From the NCBI GenBank assembly GCA_002316805.1, contig DCEF01000006.1, positions 53,102-59,865 on the forward strand: a stretch of DNA of 6,764 nt, given 5' to 3'. The notes beneath the pieces are model-generated. The model was not told the DNA's origin, did no database searches, and saw only the letters and a program-made list of their open reading frames with translations. The stretch is from Ruminococcaceae bacterium UBA1036. Its GTDB lineage: Bacteria; Bacillota; Clostridia; Oscillospirales; Acutalibacteraceae. The position numbers were made by a program, and so were the translations under genes. This document shows positions 5,895-6,764 of this stretch, piece by piece. The stretch's first letter is position 1. Every line of letters begins with the position of its first letter.

Positions 5895-5919
5895 ATACTC
5901 AGTAAAATCGTGTTAAACT
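5891..5919 (+). promoter_or_regulatory. Candidate extended -10 promoter for homoserine dehydrogenase
   Basis: TTGAAT (5891-5896, 4 of 6 to TTGACA) is followed after 17 bases by TAAACT (5914-5919, 4 of 6) with TG at 5911-5912, the extended -10 signature. It overlaps the stop codon of the penicillin-binding protein gene and would give a leader of about 50 bases. No terminator is seen between the two genes, so read-through is also possible. The leader is too short for a T-box or a typical riboswitch. Confidence 0.35.
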
Positions 5920-5974
5920 GTTAAAGTATGAAATTATTATGAGAAATGGATGATAAGACAAGGGGTTGCTTTAA

Positions 5975-6764
5975 ATGGTTGAGATTGCCGTGATGGGTTA
6001 CGGAACAGTTGGTTCCGGAGTAGTAGAAGTTTTAACAAAACATTGCGAAATTATTGCGAAAAGGGCAAAAGAACAGATTCATATCAAATATATCCTTGAC
6101 CACAAGGAATTCCCTGACAGCCCATTCGCAGGCCGCTTTACGAAATCATTTGATACGATTCTGAATGACCCGGAAGTAAGAATCGTCGTTGAAGTCATGG
6201 GAGGGCTTCATCCGGCGTTTGAATATGTGATGCAGTGCCTTGAACATGGGAAAAGTGTTGTTACATCAAATAAGGAGCTTGTTGCCGCAAAGGGAGCGGC
6301 GCTGCTTAAAACGGCGCAGAAGAATAATCTCAATTTTCTGTTTGAAGCGAGTGTCGGCGGCGGTATACCGATAATCCGCCCTATAAGCCAGTGCCTTGCG
6401 GCCAATGAAGTTATTGGCATAGCGGGGATACTTAATGGCACAACCAACTTCATCCTCACTAAAATGATAAGTGAGAAGATGAGCTTTGAAGATGCGCTTG
6501 CCCTTGCGCAGAAGTTAGGCTATGCTGAACGCAACCCTGCGGCCGATATTGATGGGCTTGACTCATGCCGGAAAATCTGCATACTTGCATCGCTTGCTTA
6601 TGGTAAACATGTTTACCCTGAGCAAGTACATACTGAAGGAATACGCGGTATAACGGGTATCGATGTAGACTATGCGTCGGCGTGGGGCGGTGTGATTAAG
6701 CTTATAAGCATGGTGAAACGGCTCGAAAATAAAAAAGTGCAGGTTATTGTCTGCCCTATGTTTG
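5975..6764 (+). CDS. hom: Homoserine dehydrogenase (3' partial)
   Basis: The frame is open from ATG 5975 to the window edge, 263 full codons of an expected ~400-430. The enzyme reduces aspartate semialdehyde to homoserine with NAD(P)H, the branch point to threonine and methionine, in the cytoplasm. Visible motifs in order: the Rossmann loop GYGTVGSGVVEVL (residues 8-20), EVMGG, SNKELVAAKG with Lys100, FEASVGGGIPIIRPI, GILNGTTNFILTKM, and GYAERNPAADIDGLDSCRK. Glu185, Asp196 and Lys200 align by spacing with Glu208, Asp219 and Lys223 of the yeast enzyme, and Lys100 with its Lys117, so the catalytic set is complete. The missing part would hold the end of the catalytic domain and, in most bacterial forms, a C-terminal ACT regulatory domain for threonine feedback. 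AGGGG (5961-5965) is the ribosome site, nine bases before the start. The gene begins 80 bases after the penicillin-binding protein stop and is probably its own unit. Confidence 0.96.
   Translation, partial: MVEIAVMGYGTVGSGVVEVLTKHCEIIAKRAKEQIHIKYILDHKEFPDSPFAGRFTKSFDTILNDPEVRIVVEVMGGLHPAFEYVMQCLEHGKSVVTSNKELVAAKGAALLKTAQKNNLNFLFEASVGGGIPIIRPISQCLAANEVIGIAGILNGTTNFILTKMISEKMSFEDALALAQKLGYAERNPAADIDGLDSCRKICILASLAYGKHVYPEQVHTEGIRGITGIDVDYASAWGGVIKLISMVKRLENKKVQVIVCPMF

Noticed and set aside
1..6764. Search for mobile elements, CRISPR arrays, tRNA or rRNA genes, riboswitches and defence systems
   Set aside because: No transposase, integrase, terminal inverted repeats, spaced direct repeats or structured RNA were seen; MazF is the only toxin-type gene and is of the chromosomal housekeeping kind.

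Overview
The window looks like chromosomal DNA of an endospore-forming Clostridia member (Bacillota), moderately AT-rich and very likely non-mobile. Two CotF-type spore coat genes, a BofC-like sporulation protein and a Bacillus-type EndoA/MazF point to a spore former. Placement near Oscillospirales/Ruminococcaceae is my inference from overall gene style; no 16S rRNA or other marker is present.

Layout. (i) Bases 2-1752, + strand: the 3' part of one reading frame that fuses holo-ACP synthase (AcpS) to an ADP-dependent NAD(P)H-hydrate dehydratase (NnrD), then a small lipoprotein gene, closed by a strong rho-independent terminator at 1775-1808. (ii) 1986-2357, +: a MazF/EndoA ribonuclease with intact catalytic residues and no antitoxin gene next to it. 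(iii) 2441-2940, +: two short coat-protein genes coupled by a perfect Shine-Dalgarno sequence. (iv) 2956-2995: a perfect 16-bp hairpin separating convergent genes. (v) 3030-3410, - strand: a membrane-anchored protein with a BofC C-terminal-type domain. (vi) 3504-5894, +: a complete bifunctional class A penicillin-binding protein with an unusual Ser/Trp-rich tail. (vii) 5975 to the edge, +: homoserine dehydrogenase, truncated by the window end.

Context. The left half resembles the Bacillus subtilis neighbourhood acpS - ydcC (lipoprotein) - alr - ndoAI - ndoA (endoA). Here acpS is fused to nnrD, and both alr and the antitoxin ndoAI are missing from between the lipoprotein and the toxin. The middle genes have a spore theme (coat proteins, BofC-like protein), next to a peptidoglycan synthase that could serve vegetative or spore wall growth. 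Homoserine dehydrogenase starts a separate threonine/methionine biosynthesis unit.

No tRNA, rRNA, CRISPR array, insertion sequence or prophage gene was seen, and no clearly new multi-gene system. The points most worth a second look are the AcpS-NnrD fusion, the antitoxin-less MazF with a UACAU pentamer in a hairpin loop at its own stop codon, and the Ser/Trp-rich tail of the penicillin-binding protein.
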